A stretch of 64,000 nucleotides of DNA from the NCBI RefSeq assembly GCF_002982115.1, contig NZ_CP019980.1, forward strand, positions 3,728,001 through 3,792,000, given 5' to 3'. The DNA comes from Lysinibacillus sphaericus (GTDB lineage: Bacteria > Bacillota > Bacilli > Bacillales_A > Planococcaceae). The notes beneath the pieces are model-generated. The model saw only the letters and a list, made by a program, of their open reading frames with translations. It made no database searches and had not been told where the DNA came from. The translations under genes were made by a program, and so were the position numbers. The first letter of the stretch is position 1. Each line of letters begins with the position of its first letter. Shown here in pieces: positions 34,211 through 43,820 of this stretch.

Positions 34211-34248
34211 AAAAAAAACTCAAATCGCAAGCAGCGTTTGAGTTTTTT
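34211..34248 (-). terminator. Terminator after ylaN
   Basis: AAAAAACTCAAA / TTTGAGTTTTTT arms (34213-34224, 34237-34248), T-run on the minus strand, five bases past the ylaN stop. Confidence 0.88.
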
Positions 34249-34252
34249 CTTT

Positions 34253-34534
34253 TTATTTGTCTGTATACGCGTCATGTAGTACAGAAAGTTCCTTCTCGAG
34301 TGAATCGAGAATGGCCTTGCCTTTTTCGCGTTCAATAAGTCCAAGCTTCACAGCAAAGTCAATTTCACGTGAAAGGCCGAACATTTGTGTATCTAATACT
34401 TCTTCATATAAAGGGCATTGTGGCATCGTTAAATGATCCATTTGTACTCGAATGAGGCGAGCAATTTTATCTGCATCAGCAACTAAAAGCTCCAAAGCCT
34501 TCTCTTGAAAGGAAGTTTGTGATTTCGTATCCAT
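34253..34534 (-). CDS. ylaN: YlaN family protein (UPF0358), linked to iron homeostasis
   Basis: 93-residue all-helical cytoplasmic protein of the UPF0358/YlaN family, found only in Firmicutes and essential in B. subtilis under iron-limited conditions; it has been reported to bind Fur. Family core [20 protein letters not shown] followed by [23 protein letters not shown] matches closely. ATG 34534. Immediately upstream of ftsW, as in B. subtilis. Confidence 0.95.
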   Translation of the reverse strand: MDTKSQTSFQEKALELLVADADKIARLIRVQMDHLTMPQCPLYEEVLDTQMFGLSREIDFAVKLGLIEREKGKAILDSLEKELSVLHDAYTDK

Positions 34535-34716
34535 GAGGACGCCCCCATTATCTGATATTTCTTCGATTCTATCTTAATAAAGTTTATCTTTTAGTCGCTA
34601 AAAATGCAAGTGTCTTCGTCGGAAAATAAACAATCCGAATTATATTTCTTTATTATCTCCTTGCATTAGCGTTATACTAATTCATGGATATACAAGATTT
34701 GAGGAGGATTTCTATT

Positions 34717-35217
34717 ATGGAAACAATTATTCCTATTAAGGGTGCAGTTTCGTATCAACTAACATTAGATCCAACGGTTTGGATTTTTGACGATCGTAAA
34801 TTAGACTTAAATACGTACTTCCAGGCAAGTGCAGTAGAGGAAGATGCGGATACAAAATATATGCGCGAAGTCGGTGCTCACTGGTCACGTGAAATCATGG
34901 AAGGTGCTACTTTCCCACCAACATTAAAATCAGAACGAAAATTCGACCGCAAAGGGATGGAAACGGGCACTTTCGGTATCGAATTAAGTCACTTCTTGAA
35001 AAATGCTGAAGTTAAACCCGAAGCGACAACAATCGTCATTGAATGCAAAAACGGGGAAGAACATGCATTTACAATTGAAGAAGCACAGACATTAATTTTT
35101 AAATACAGTCAGGATGGCAAACCTTTAACCGAAGATGGACCCGTTCATGTATTATTTGGAGACGGCTCCAATGTAGACAGCCCTATTAAAAATGTGTTAG
35201 CCATTCGTGCGGAATAG
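34717..35217 (+). CDS. Conserved Bacillales protein, often labelled peptidyl-prolyl isomerase
   Basis: 166-residue soluble protein beginning METIIPIKGAVSYQLTLDPTVWIFDDRK. I recall close relatives in Bacillus carrying the label peptidyl-prolyl cis-trans isomerase, but I see no parvulin, FKBP or cyclophilin motif, so the label is not supported here. Conserved pieces are REIMEGATFPPTLKSERKF and the C-terminal KPLTEDGPVHVLFGDGSN, suggesting a beta-rich fold that ends in a glycine-rich loop. ATG 34717 has GAGGAGG nine bases upstream; an earlier in-frame ATG is rejected. It is followed after 12 bases by ylaI, so the two form an operon. Confidence 0.75.
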   Translation: METIIPIKGAVSYQLTLDPTVWIFDDRKLDLNTYFQASAVEEDADTKYMREVGAHWSREIMEGATFPPTLKSERKFDRKGMETGTFGIELSHFLKNAEVKPEATTIVIECKNGEEHAFTIEEAQTLIFKYSQDGKPLTEDGPVHVLFGDGSNVDSPIKNVLAIRAE

Positions 35218-35229
35218 GGAGGGAATGCG

Positions 35230-35433
35230 ATGCGCGTAAAATGTGTCATTTGCGATACTATTAACCAGTTAGATGATGATTTACCGTTAGCAAAAAAACT
35301 GCGTAATCGTCCGATTCATACGTATATGTGCGACACATGCCATGATCGAATTAAGGAAAATACGGTGGCACGTATTGAAACGGGAAATTTCCGCTTTTAC
35401 CGTACCTCACCACAAATGGACAAAGAATTTTAA
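35230..35433 (+). CDS. ylaI: YlaI family zinc-ribbon protein (DUF2197)
   Basis: 67-residue protein starting MRVKCVICDTINQLDDDLPLAKKLRNRPIHTYMCDTCHDRI (recognised in short pieces such as VKCVICD and TYMCDTCHDRI), almost the same as B. subtilis YlaI. CVIC and CDTC form a four-cysteine zinc site. Function unknown; size and charge suggest nucleic-acid or protein binding. The start at 35230 has GGGAGGGAATGCG upstream. Confidence 0.9.
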   Translation: MRVKCVICDTINQLDDDLPLAKKLRNRPIHTYMCDTCHDRIKENTVARIETGNFRFYRTSPQMDKEF

Positions 35434-35455
35434 GTGCCAGGCACTCATACAATTT
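35433..35455 (+). repeat. Short dispersed palindrome, copy 3 (at ylaI stop)
   Basis: AGTGCCAGGCACTCATACAATT begins in the TAA stop of ylaI. This copy is the most symmetric (AGTGCC-A-GGCACT). Confidence 0.65.
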
Positions 35456-35488
35456 AAAAAGCGCTCGCTCTAGCAGATTTAACAGTAC

Positions 35489-35527
35489 AAAACGCAAAAC
35501 CCTATTCATACAGGTTTTGCGTTTTTT
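35489..35527. terminator. Bidirectional terminator between ylaI and the ABC permease gene
   Basis: AAAACGCAAAACC / GGTTTTGCGTTTT stem (35489-35501, 35513-35525) with T on both sides. Confidence 0.92.
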
Positions 35528-35529
35528 AC

Positions 35530-36324
35530 TTAGCCATTATTTTTGATAATCACTTTTTCCAGCAATTCGACAACTTGATACATAATTGTCGCGAAGAAAG
35601 CGATAATGAGCAGTGACATAAGGACAAGATTAAAGTTAAATACTTGGAAGCCATAAATAATTAAATAACCAAGCCCCTTTGAAGCAACTAAAAACTCACC
35701 AACAATCACACCAACCCATGACAAACCAACATTCACTTTCAAAGTCGAAATAATAGTTGGAAAAGAAGCAGGCAAAATCACCTCTTTGAAAGTTTGCCAA
35801 CGAGTTGCACCAAAAGTTTGTAACACTTTACTGTAATTGGGATCCACACCTTTAAAAGCGGTGTACACAACAATGGTAGTAATGATGATAGATATCAGAG
35901 CACCCATTGCAATAATCGAAAAATAACCTGGTCCAAGTGCAACGATTAAAATCGGCCCTAACGCCACTTTTGGCATAGCATTTAATATTACTAAATACGG
36001 ATCTAAAATTTTGGATAACATCGGAGACCACCAGAGGACAGTTGCAATCAAGGTCCCTAATAATGTTCCAGCAATAAAGCCGATAATCGTCTCCATTAAC
36101 GTCACACCAACATGTAATGTGAGTGTGCCGTCGCTTACTTTTTCAATAAACGTTTGCCATACATAGGTTGGTGAGCTAAAGATTAAACGGTCAATCCATT
36201 CAAGCCTCGAGAGCAGCTCCCACCCCCCAAAAAAGACCAGTAAAATAATGATTTGATATAGACGAACGAAGCGCTTTTCCTTCTTTAGCAATTGTTGATA
36301 TTGTTTAAACAATGTATTATCCAA
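35530..36324 (-). CDS. ABC transporter permease, SsuC/TauC/ThiX family
   Basis: About 264-residue inner-membrane subunit with six membrane helices and the ABC permease coupling loop ([23 protein letters not shown]). Most similar in style to the taurine/sulfonate/thiamine-precursor group. The stop-proximal frame could begin at ATG 36360, but that lies 44 bases inside the ATPase gene without a ribosome binding site; TTG 36324 has AAGGAG ten bases upstream and overlaps the ATPase stop by eight bases, implying coupling. Last gene of a three-gene operon (binding protein, ATPase, permease). Substrate not determined. Confidence 0.85.
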   Translation of the reverse strand: MDNTLFKQYQQLLKKEKRFVRLYQIIILLVFFGGWELLSRLEWIDRLIFSSPTYVWQTFIEKVSDGTLTLHVGVTLMETIIGFIAGTLLGTLIATVLWWSPMLSKILDPYLVILNAMPKVALGPILIVALGPGYFSIIAMGALISIIITTIVVYTAFKGVDPNYSKVLQTFGATRWQTFKEVILPASFPTIISTLKVNVGLSWVGVIVGEFLVASKGLGYLIIYGFQVFNFNLVLMSLLIIAFFATIMYQVVELLEKVIIKNNG

Positions 36325-37084
36325 GACTCTCCAGCTCCTTCCAAATCGTTTGGAATACATCTGAATAAGCTGGATGTTGCCTTACATCGAACGGAGATAA
36401 TTGTTGTAACTCAGAAGGTATTTCAAACACTTTGTGTAACATGCCTGGATTAGCCGAGAAAAGAAATACCCTTTCACTCATAGCGATTGCCTCACCAATA
36501 TCATGTGTGACAAGAATCGCCGTTTTCTGATAGGTCTTTAATGTTTCGACAACTAAATCTTCAAGCTTTAACTTAGATTGATAATCGAGCGCTGAAAATG
36601 GTTCATCTAGCAATAATATTTTCGGATTAACCGCTAAAGTCCTTGCAAGTGCTACGCGTTGACGCATTCCTCCGGATAACTCTCTCGGATAATAACTTCC
36701 GACATGTGGCAAACCAATTTCATGTAAGAGCGCATTGGCCGTTACTTTATGCGTTTTATTATCCCGCTGCATGATTTTTAAACCAATGGTGACATTGTCC
36801 TCAATCGTTTTCCACGGGAATAGATAATCTTGTTGAAGCATGTAGCCGATAAGTGCCTGATTATGTGGCGCAATAATTTCGCCATCAATAAAAACCTTGC
36901 CTTCCGTTGCAGGAAATAACCCAGCAATAATAGACAAGAGTGTCGTTTTTCCACAGCCACTTGGCCCTATAAAAGAAACAAACTCCCCTTCACGAATATC
37001 TAGATTAATATCTTTTAAAACTTCCTTTGCCTGCGTACTAGAAAAATAACTATGGTGAATATGATCTAGTTTTAAAAATTCCAT
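36317..37084 (-). CDS. ABC transporter ATP-binding protein, SsuB/TauB/ThiZ family
   Basis: 255-residue nucleotide-binding subunit with all motifs: Walker [10 protein letters not shown] (about 42-50), Q-loop ([10 protein letters not shown]), signature LSGGMRQR, Walker [13 protein letters not shown] and the switch histidine in [10 protein letters not shown]. The C-terminal residues are typical of nitrate/sulfonate/taurine-type importers. It starts immediately after the binding-protein stop (adjacent, no gap). It energises uptake with the permease at 35530-36324. Confidence 0.92.
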   Translation of the reverse strand: MEFLKLDHIHHSYFSSTQAKEVLKDINLDIREGEFVSFIGPSGCGKTTLLSIIAGLFPATEGKVFIDGEIIAPHNQALIGYMLQQDYLFPWKTIEDNVTIGLKIMQRDNKTHKVTANALLHEIGLPHVGSYYPRELSGGMRQRVALARTLAVNPKILLLDEPFSALDYQSKLKLEDLVVETLKTYQKTAILVTHDIGEAIAMSERVFLFSANPGMLHKVFEIPSELQQLSPFDVRQHPAYSDVFQTIWKELESLG

Positions 37085-38077
37085 TTACTCTGCAGCCTTT
37101 TTTGCAAACTTTGTATTCACAAGCTCTTCATATTTTACTCGTTGAGGAAGTTCACCTGCTTCCTCCATAATTGTTTGTAAGTTATCCCACTCTTCTTCAT
37201 CCAAAATTGGATCTGTTGCATAAGAGCCTTGTGATTTATAACGTTCGACCACCGTCTCAATTAACGCTACATCAACATTTTCAAAATACGGCTGAATTAT
37301 TTTTGCCACTTCTGCCGCACTTTTCTCTTGTACAAAATCTTGTGCTCGCTTTAGCGCATTAGTAAATCCTTGCACTGTTTTAGCATCATCCTTTAAGTAG
37401 CTACTTTTTGCCATAAAGGACGTGTATGGTAAATGGCCTGATTCCGTGCCAAATGAAGCAACAATATAACCTTTCCCTTCTTTTTCAAACACACTCGCTG
37501 TCGGTTCAAACAACTGAACATAATCTCCTGTTCCTGAAGCAAAGGCTGTAGCGATATTGGCAAAATCAATATTTTGAATAAGTGTTACATCTTTTGTAGG
37601 ATCAATGCCATGCTTTTTCAAGACAAACTCCCCAGCCATTTGTGGCATTCCACCTTTACGTTGCCCTAAAAATGTTGATCCTTTTACATCTTCCCATGAA
37701 AAATTATCCATCTTTTCACGGGCTACTAAAAATGTACCATCTGTTTGTGTTAATTGTGCAAAGTTTTGAATCGGATCGTTCGCACCTTGAGCTGTTACAT
37801 AAATGGATGTTTCTGAGCCAACTAAGGCAATATCGATGCCATCTGAAAGTAACGCTGTCATCGTTTTATCGCCACCGGCAATCGTTTGTAGCTCAACAGA
37901 AAGTCCTTCCTCTTCAAAAAAACCTTTTTCAAGCGCTACATATTGCGGAGCATAGAAAATCGAGCGCGTCACTTCTCCGACCTTTACTTTTTCTAGCTCC
38001 GCTTTATTACACGCTGCCAATGAAAGGAGCAACAAAGCAATACTACTAAATAACAAACCTTTTTTAAGCCAACGCAT
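37085..38077 (-). CDS. ABC transporter substrate-binding lipoprotein (SsuA/THI5-NMT1 family)
   Basis: 330-residue lipoprotein. Signal peptide with lipobox LAAC (C23) and a periplasmic-binding-protein type 2 fold: TRSIFYAPQYVALEKGFFEEEGLSVEL is the hallmark start of the SsuA/NMT1 family. Such proteins bind sulfonates, taurine or the thiamine precursor HMP. No TPP or SAM riboswitch was found upstream, so regulation gives no hint of substrate. ATG 38077 with AAGGAGG upstream. First gene of the operon with ATPase and permease following without gaps. Confidence 0.9.
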   Translation of the reverse strand: MRWLKKGLLFSSIALLLLSLAACNKAELEKVKVGEVTRSIFYAPQYVALEKGFFEEEGLSVELQTIAGGDKTMTALLSDGIDIALVGSETSIYVTAQGANDPIQNFAQLTQTDGTFLVAREKMDNFSWEDVKGSTFLGQRKGGMPQMAGEFVLKKHGIDPTKDVTLIQNIDFANIATAFASGTGDYVQLFEPTASVFEKEGKGYIVASFGTESGHLPYTSFMAKSSYLKDDAKTVQGFTNALKRAQDFVQEKSAAEVAKIIQPYFENVDVALIETVVERYKSQGSYATDPILDEEEWDNLQTIMEEAGELPQRVKYEELVNTKFAKKAAE

Positions 38078-38244
38078 TCCATTTCCTCCTTGATTGATAA
38101 ATAGCCTATCGAGACTAACTTATTCACGTTAGAAGATTTAGGTGCCAACCATTTTGTCATATGTCATTCAATTGATTGAACATAGATGCACAGCTATTCT
38201 TACATAGGTAGATTGCCTAAGACGTAAAAATTTTCTCTATCAAA

Positions 38245-38279
38245 GAAAAAAAGCCCTAGCAAATAAATGCTAAGACTTT
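38245..38279 (-). terminator. Terminator after ylaH
   Basis: Minus-strand RNA stem of 12 pairs with two G-U pairs (38250-38261 with 38268-38279), then TTTTTTTC. The wobbles exist only on this strand, confirming direction. Confidence 0.85.
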
Positions 38280-38333
38280 TTTTATGCCCTTAAAACTTAA
38301 GGTAAGTTTTATGGTAAAGGAGCCAAGCTACTA

Positions 38334-38732
38334 TCATTGATTGGCAGCTTGTTGCTCTTCTCTTTTTTCTCGCCACATACGTGTTTTGTATACAATCAAA
38401 ATTAACGCCGCTACGATGAGGCCTTCAATCATAGGTAGGAATAACGCGAAAAATGTCAACATAATACACCCCAAAAATAGGAACACATAAATGACAATAT
38501 TTTGAGATAGCTTTAACTTTTTTGCAAAGCCTAATTTATAGACAATTGCAGAAAGTACAAAGACAAGAAGAAATACAACATAGCCTGCAACTTCATAGCT
38601 TGGTAAATTTTCATATAGAAATCTTGTAATACCAGCCATTCTCCCATAAACCTTTGTTGTTTCCTCTGCATTTGTTGATGCAGCAACTTGAATAACATTT
38701 AGTTCACCCAATAAAGCGGACTTTATATCCAA
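38334..38732 (-). CDS. ylaH: YlaH-like membrane protein
   Basis: 132-residue protein with three hydrophobic segments (about 48-68, 77-95 and 97-116) and a soluble N-terminal part, ending in a basic tail. Matches the YlaH-like family of Bacillales in size, topology and its place directly after typA (ylaG). Function unknown. The start is TTG 38732, with GAGGGAG upstream and no ATG that would keep the conserved N-terminus. Confidence 0.85.
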   Translation of the reverse strand: MDIKSALLGELNVIQVAASTNAEETTKVYGRMAGITRFLYENLPSYEVAGYVVFLLVFVLSAIVYKLGFAKKLKLSQNIVIYVFLFLGCIMLTFFALFLPMIEGLIVAALILIVYKTRMWREKREEQQAANQ

Positions 38733-38763
38733 GACTCCCTCTCCCTTTCATATCAGCGGAAAA

Positions 38764-40608
38764 TTATTGTTCAGCGTTTTTTAATTTTTTCGCTGCTTTC
38801 TCACGTTCGTTTTTATCTAGAATTTTTTTACGAAGGCGAATTGATTCAGGTGTGATTTCTAAGTACTCATCATCCCCTAAGTATTCAAGCGCTTCTTCTA
38901 GAGATAAAATACGTGGTTTTTTAATAACATTCGTTTGGTCTTTATTTGCTGAACGGATGTTTGTTTTTTGTTTCATTTTTGTAATATTTACAGTGATATC
39001 AGCGTCACGAGTATTTTCGCCAACAATCATACCTTCGTAAATATCTGTACCTGGCTCCAAGAATAGTGTACCACGGTCTTCAATCTGCATCATACCATAA
39101 GTTGTTGATTTACCAGTTTCCATTGAAACGAGTACACCTTGGTGACGACCACCAATTTTCCCTGGTAATAATGGTTGGTAGCAATCAAACGTATGGTTGA
39201 TAATACCGAAACCTTTTGTCATCGACATAAATTCAGTTGTATAACCAATTAATCCACGAGCTGGTACTAAGAACGTTAAACGCACTTGACCACTGCCGTT
39301 GTTCACCATATCAAGCATTTCACCTTTACGAGTACCAATAGATTCAATAATAGAACCAACATTTTCTTCAGGTACATCGATTTGAACACGTTCGAATGGT
39401 TCACATTTAACACCATCGATTTCACGCACGATTACTTGTGGTTTTGATACTTGTAATTCAAAACCTTCACGACGCATATTTTCAATCAGGATTGATAGGT
39501 GAAGCTCACCACGACCTGAAACTGTCCAAGCATCTGGAGAATCAGTATCTTCAACGCGTAAAGATACGTCTGTTTGTAATTGAGCACGTAAACGCTCTTC
39601 TACTTTACGAGAAGTAACCCATTTCCCTTCACGACCTGCAAATGGAGAATTGTTTACTAAGAAAGTCATTTGTAAAGTTGGCTCATCGATACGTAAAGGC
39701 GTAAGCGCTTCTTGATGTTCAACAGGGCAAACTGTTTCTCCTACGTTGATATCTTCCATACCAGAAACGGCGATTAAGTCACCAGCTTTTGCTGTCTCAA
39801 CTTCTTCACGTTTTAAGCCGAAGAAACCAAAGATTTTTGTTACACGGAAGTTTTTCACTGTACCGTCTAATTTCATCAAAGCAACTTGTTGACCTACTGA
39901 AATTGTTCCACGGAATACGCGACCAATTCCGATACGTCCAACGAAGTCATTATAGTCAAGTAATGCTACTTGGAATTGTAATGGGTCTTCTGAGTTATCA
40001 ACTGGTGCTGGGATAGCTTCAATAATTTTTTCAAATAGACATTTCATATTTTCTTCTTGTTTAGATGGATCAGCGTCTAAAGAAGCCGTACCATTTACAC
40101 CTGAAGCATACACAACAGGGAAGTCTAATTGATCGTCATCTGCACCTAACTCGATGAATAACTCTAATACTTCATCTACTACTTCAAGTGGACGAGCTGA
40201 GTCTTTATCTACTTTGTTCACTACTACAATCGGTGTTAACTTTTGTTCTAACGCTTTTTTCAGTACGAAGCGTGTTTGCGGCATACAACCCTCATACGCA
40301 TCGACAACTAGTAAAACGCCATCTACCATTTTTAAAATACGTTCTACCTCACCACCAAAGTCGGCGTGTCCAGGCGTATCAAGGATGTTGATACGAGTTC
40401 CGTTATAGTTGACAGCAGTATTTTTTGCTAATATTGTAATACCACGTTCACGTTCGATATCGTTAGAGTCCATTGCACGTTCTTCAACACGTTCGTTTGA
40501 ACGGAATGTACCAGATTGTTTTAATAATTGGTCGACTAAGGTAGTTTTACCATGGTCAACGTGGGCGATAATTGCGATATTGCGAAGATCTTGACGTAAG
40601 TTTGTCAT
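38764..40608 (-). CDS. typA: Ribosome-associated GTPase TypA/BipA
   Basis: 614-residue translational GTPase. G1 AHVDHGKTTLVD, G2 ERERGITI, G3 DTPGHADFGGEV, G4 NKVDKD; then EF-G-like domains II, III and V (FMSMTKGFGIINHTF) and the BipA C-terminal domain (SANKDQTNV...). It assists 50S assembly and growth under stress or cold. ATG 40608. Corresponds to ylaG; ylaH follows after 31 bases and ylaF lies divergently upstream, as in B. subtilis. Confidence 0.98.
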   Translation of the reverse strand: MTNLRQDLRNIAIIAHVDHGKTTLVDQLLKQSGTFRSNERVEERAMDSNDIERERGITILAKNTAVNYNGTRINILDTPGHADFGGEVERILKMVDGVLLVVDAYEGCMPQTRFVLKKALEQKLTPIVVVNKVDKDSARPLEVVDEVLELFIELGADDDQLDFPVVYASGVNGTASLDADPSKQEENMKCLFEKIIEAIPAPVDNSEDPLQFQVALLDYNDFVGRIGIGRVFRGTISVGQQVALMKLDGTVKNFRVTKIFGFFGLKREEVETAKAGDLIAVSGMEDINVGETVCPVEHQEALTPLRIDEPTLQMTFLVNNSPFAGREGKWVTSRKVEERLRAQLQTDVSLRVEDTDSPDAWTVSGRGELHLSILIENMRREGFELQVSKPQVIVREIDGVKCEPFERVQIDVPEENVGSIIESIGTRKGEMLDMVNNGSGQVRLTFLVPARGLIGYTTEFMSMTKGFGIINHTFDCYQPLLPGKIGGRHQGVLVSMETGKSTTYGMMQIEDRGTLFLEPGTDIYEGMIVGENTRDADITVNITKMKQKTNIRSANKDQTNVIKKPRILSLEEALEYLGDDEYLEITPESIRLRKKILDKNEREKAAKKLKNAEQ

Positions 40609-40649
40609 TATTCCACTCCATATTCTTTTTTCGAATGTTTAACTGTGAT

Positions 40650-40679
40650 ATTATAGCACAAGAAGGATGTAAATGTCCT
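40650..40679 (-). promoter_or_regulatory. Probable sigma-A promoter for typA-ylaH
   Basis: Minus strand AGGACA (40674-40679), 18-base spacer, TATAAT (40650-40655) preceded by the extended minus-10 TGC. Confidence 0.65.
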
Positions 40680-40749
40680 TATTAGAATTTCTATCATTCT
40701 AAAAAAATATTTTTAATCACAAATTTACTATAAATTAGGGGGCTCGGTT

Positions 40750-40935
40750 ATGAATCGTGGAAAAATCGTAATGGCCATTTATGCACTAGCAGCTGTGCTA
40801 GCAATGTGTTCTATCGGGTATTCAGTAGCAGCAAGTAATATTTGGGGAGTAATAGCAGGTATTGTAGCTACTTGTGTCATTTTTATGACAGCTTTTAAAA
40901 TGAAGCGTAAACTTCGCGAACAAGGCTTACTTTAA
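40750..40935 (+). CDS. ylaF: YlaF family small membrane protein (DUF5325)
   Basis: 61-residue protein with two membrane helices (about 5-26 and 30-50) joined by a short loop and ending in a basic segment KMKRKLREQGLL, the signature of YlaF. Function unknown. ATG 40750 with TTAGGGGG upstream. Divergent from typA, as in B. subtilis. Confidence 0.88.
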   Translation: MNRGKIVMAIYALAAVLAMCSIGYSVAASNIWGVIAGIVATCVIFMTAFKMKRKLREQGLL

Positions 40936-40971
40936 TGTTAGTATTTGCACTCTAACTACCTATATGTGTCT

Positions 40972-41010
40972 AAAAAGAGGCATTGTCCATAATAGACAAC
41001 GCCTCTTTTT
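40972..41010. terminator. Bidirectional terminator between ylaF and the M20 gene
   Basis: AAAAAGAGGCATTGTC / GACAACGCCTCTTTTT arms (40972-40987, 40995-41010), one A/G mismatch (G-U on one strand), T-runs both ways. Confidence 0.92.
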
Positions 41011-41087
41011 GGCTATATTTCACAACATATTTGTTTAATGTTTAGCTACTATCTCCTCAGCCTGCAAGCAAACAAGTGATGCTTTCA

Positions 41088-42281
41088 TTAATAGTCTTTT
41101 GCCAAATAATCTAACGTTGCTTGACCTAAAACATTGGCGGCAATCCGCAATGAACGTTCATCAATATCGAATTTTGGATGATGGTGTGGATACACTTCTT
41201 GCCATGCTGGATTTTTTGCCCCAGTAAAGAAAAATGCCCCTGGTATTTCCTCTAAATAGTACGCAAAATCCTCACCACCCATCGTAGGGTCAACAAATTC
41301 AACCGCTTCGACATCTGCTACTTTTCTTGCTGACGCCATCACATGCTCTGTTTCTGCCGCATGATTCACCACTGGTGGGTAACCACGACGAAACTCATAT
41401 TCATAGTCCGCTTTTGTTAAATAACAAGTTGCCTTTAATAGCTCTTCAATTTCACGCTCCAGTAAATCGCGCTCCTCCTCATGGAAGGTCCGGACAGTCC
41501 CCTTCATATAGACTTGGTCTGCAATGACATTAAAAGGGTTTAACGCCTCAATATGACCAACTGATACTACCGCAGGACGCAATGGATTAATACGACGTGC
41601 TACAAGTTGTTGTAAATTTGTAATAAATTGCGCTGCCAGCAAGATGGAATCCTTCGTATCGCTTGGATTTGAGCCATGACCACCCTTTCCTTTAATCTTA
41701 ATGTAAATGCCATCAGCCGCAGCCATAAATGGTCCAATTGCTGTTTGCACCTTACCAAGTTCTGTTGGTGCCCATAAATGTGTGCCAAATATTACATCGA
41801 CACCTTCTAAACAGCCATCAGCAATCATTGATTTCGCCCCACCTGGTGCAAGCTCCTCTGCATGTTGATGAATAAAGACAATTGTCCCCGCTAAGTTTTC
41901 TTTCATTTGATTTAATGCCTTCGCCAAAATTAATAATGAAGCTGTATGTCCATCATGACCACATGCATGCATGCGCCCTTTTATTTTTGATTGGAATGGC
42001 AGACCTGTTTCTTCTGTAATAGCTAAAGCATCAAAGTCTGCACGTAATGCCACTGTTTTCCCTGCCTTAGCACCAACTAACTTCGCTACAACACCGTTAC
42101 CCCCAACACCTTCACGTACTTCATGCCCTAAAGCACGATGAAATGCAGCAATCGTTTTCGGTGTTTCAATTTCTTCAAAGGAAAGCTCGGGATTTTCATG
42201 AAAATGACGACGAAGTTGAATCATTTCCTCTTCATATCGTTTTAATAAATCAACTAACTGCTCTTGCTGTAATACTGCCAT
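41088..42281 (-). CDS. M20 family amidohydrolase (peptidase M20D)
   Basis: 397-residue zinc hydrolase related to IAA-amino acid hydrolases, N-acyl-amino acid amidohydrolases and AbgB. Metal-binding motifs MHACGHDGHTA, IHQHAEELAPGGAK, THLWAP and the C-terminal PTMGGEDFAYYLE plus YPHHHPKFDID are all present. Preferred start ATG 42281 with GGGGTG seven bases upstream. It follows the AbgT-type transporter by 12 bases; together they suggest import and cleavage of an amide such as an aminoacyl conjugate. p-Aminobenzoyl-glutamate is the E. coli AbgT substrate, but is not certain here. Confidence 0.9.
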   Translation of the reverse strand: MAVLQQEQLVDLLKRYEEEMIQLRRHFHENPELSFEEIETPKTIAAFHRALGHEVREGVGGNGVVAKLVGAKAGKTVALRADFDALAITEETGLPFQSKIKGRMHACGHDGHTASLLILAKALNQMKENLAGTIVFIHQHAEELAPGGAKSMIADGCLEGVDVIFGTHLWAPTELGKVQTAIGPFMAAADGIYIKIKGKGGHGSNPSDTKDSILLAAQFITNLQQLVARRINPLRPAVVSVGHIEALNPFNVIADQVYMKGTVRTFHEEERDLLEREIEELLKATCYLTKADYEYEFRRGYPPVVNHAAETEHVMASARKVADVEAVEFVDPTMGGEDFAYYLEEIPGAFFFTGAKNPAWQEVYPHHHPKFDIDERSLRIAANVLGQATLDYLAKDY

Positions 42282-42293
42282 TAGTAACACCCC

Positions 42294-43820
42294 TTATTTT
42301 AAGTATATATAATCTCCAGGCCCTAGTGGTAAACCAAGTAGGAACCAAATGGCGAACAGTATAATCCAACCGATTGCAAAGAACACAGAGAATGGTAGTA
42401 ACGCGGAAATTAGTGTCCCCATCCCGATATTTTTATCGTAGCGTTTGGCAAACGATAGCAAAATAGCAAAATACGGTAGCATTGGTGTAATTGGATTGGT
42501 AATAGAGTCTCCTACTCGATAGGCCATTTGCGTAACAGCAGGAGAATAGCCTAAGTAAAGGAACATTGGAACGAAAATTGGCGCAAGTAAAGCCCACTTC
42601 GCAGAAGCGCTGGCGATAAGTAAATTAACGAAAGCACATATTAAAACAAATCCTATCATCATTGGTAAACCTGTAAAATTTAATGCTTGTAAAAGTTCCG
42701 CTCCTTTAATGGCTAAAATAGCACCGATATTACTCCAGTTAAAAAAGGCAATCATTTGCGAAGCGGCAAATGCTAAAACAATAAATGGTGCCATATCCGC
42801 AATCGATTTAAAAATTTTCTCAGCCACTTCCTTGTCATTTTTCACTTCTTTTGCCGCAATGCCATAGGCAAGACCTGGTAAAAGGAAGAAGAATAACATA
42901 ATCGGCACAATACCTGACATAAATGGTGAATTTAAAAAGCCCCCTGTTTCCGGATCACGTAAAAGACCGTTAGACGGAATGACCGTAAATGCAATAACTG
43001 CACTATAAATGACTGTCACCAGTCCTGCCCATCGTAAACCACGCTTTTCTAAAGCAGTTAGCGGTTCTAACATTTCAACCTTGCCTTCAAACTTACCAAA
43101 GCGAGGCTCAGTAAACTTTTTGGCAACCCACGTACCAATCCCAATTAGTAAAAATGTCGAAGCAATTAAAAAATAATAGTTCATCGTTGCTCGACCTGTG
43201 TAGCCAGAATCTGCAATCTGTGCTGATGATTCCGTAATTCCCAATAACAATACATCAAGTGAACTAATTAAAATATTGGCACTAAAGCCTCCAGCTACTG
43301 CGGCATATGTAATAATTAAACCTGCTAGTGGGTTTCGACCAATGCTCATAAAAATCATCGCTGCAATTGGCGGTAAAATAATGAACGCTGCATCGGCAGC
43401 TAGATTCCCCACTAAACCTGTGAAAATAATAAATGGCACGATTAATTTTGTCGGAGCTGACAGCACTAGCTTTTTCATTACGGCAGATATAAGCCCTGTT
43501 TGCTCGGCTAAACCAATACCAATCATTGTCACAATCACTAATCCCAAAGGAGCGAAGCCTGTAAATGTTGATACCATTTGCGTTAATATTAAAATAAGAC
43601 CTTCTTGACTTAGCAGATTTTTTACTTGAATAACATCTTCAGTGCCTGGTTGAACTGCTGAAACACCAAACATCGATAATATCCATGATAAAACAAGCAC
43701 AATACCTGCTAAAATAATAAATAGCGTGATGGGGTCTGGTAGTTTATTACCTGCCTTTTCAATGCTATCTAGCATTCTATCAATCCAAGATTTTTTTACT
43801 GTGTCTAAATTTTTTTGCAT
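42294..43820 (-). CDS. AbgT family transporter
   Basis: 508-residue polytopic membrane protein with about a dozen helices and AbgT signatures: LPDPITLFIILAGIVLVLSW near the N-terminus, LVGNLAADAAFIILPPIAAM, AAVAGGFSANILISSLDVLL and GDSITNPITPMLPYF. The family moves p-aminobenzoyl-glutamate in E. coli and sulfonamides in other bacteria, driven by the proton gradient. It is first of a two-gene operon with the M20 hydrolase and is divergent from the regulator at 43967. ATG 43820 preceded by AAGGAGAGGGG. Confidence 0.93.
   Translation of the reverse strand: MQKNLDTVKKSWIDRMLDSIEKAGNKLPDPITLFIILAGIVLVLSWILSMFGVSAVQPGTEDVIQVKNLLSQEGLILILTQMVSTFTGFAPLGLVIVTMIGIGLAEQTGLISAVMKKLVLSAPTKLIVPFIIFTGLVGNLAADAAFIILPPIAAMIFMSIGRNPLAGLIITYAAVAGGFSANILISSLDVLLLGITESSAQIADSGYTGRATMNYYFLIASTFLLIGIGTWVAKKFTEPRFGKFEGKVEMLEPLTALEKRGLRWAGLVTVIYSAVIAFTVIPSNGLLRDPETGGFLNSPFMSGIVPIMLFFFLLPGLAYGIAAKEVKNDKEVAEKIFKSIADMAPFIVLAFAASQMIAFFNWSNIGAILAIKGAELLQALNFTGLPMMIGFVLICAFVNLLIASASAKWALLAPIFVPMFLYLGYSPAVTQMAYRVGDSITNPITPMLPYFAILLSFAKRYDKNIGMGTLISALLPFSVFFAIGWIILFAIWFLLGLPLGPGDYIYLK

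Noticed and set aside
37642-38049. 135-codon plus-strand frame opposite the substrate-binding protein
   Set aside because: Mirror frame of a gene with clear lipobox and NMT1-like motifs.
38078-38244. TPP or SAM riboswitch before the thiamine/sulfonate-like ABC operon
   Set aside because: Neither the TPP core (CTGAGA ... ACCTGAT) nor an S-box pattern is present on the relevant strand.
43276-43608. 110-codon plus-strand frame inside the AbgT gene
   Set aside because: Shadow of the real gene on the other strand, with no start signal.
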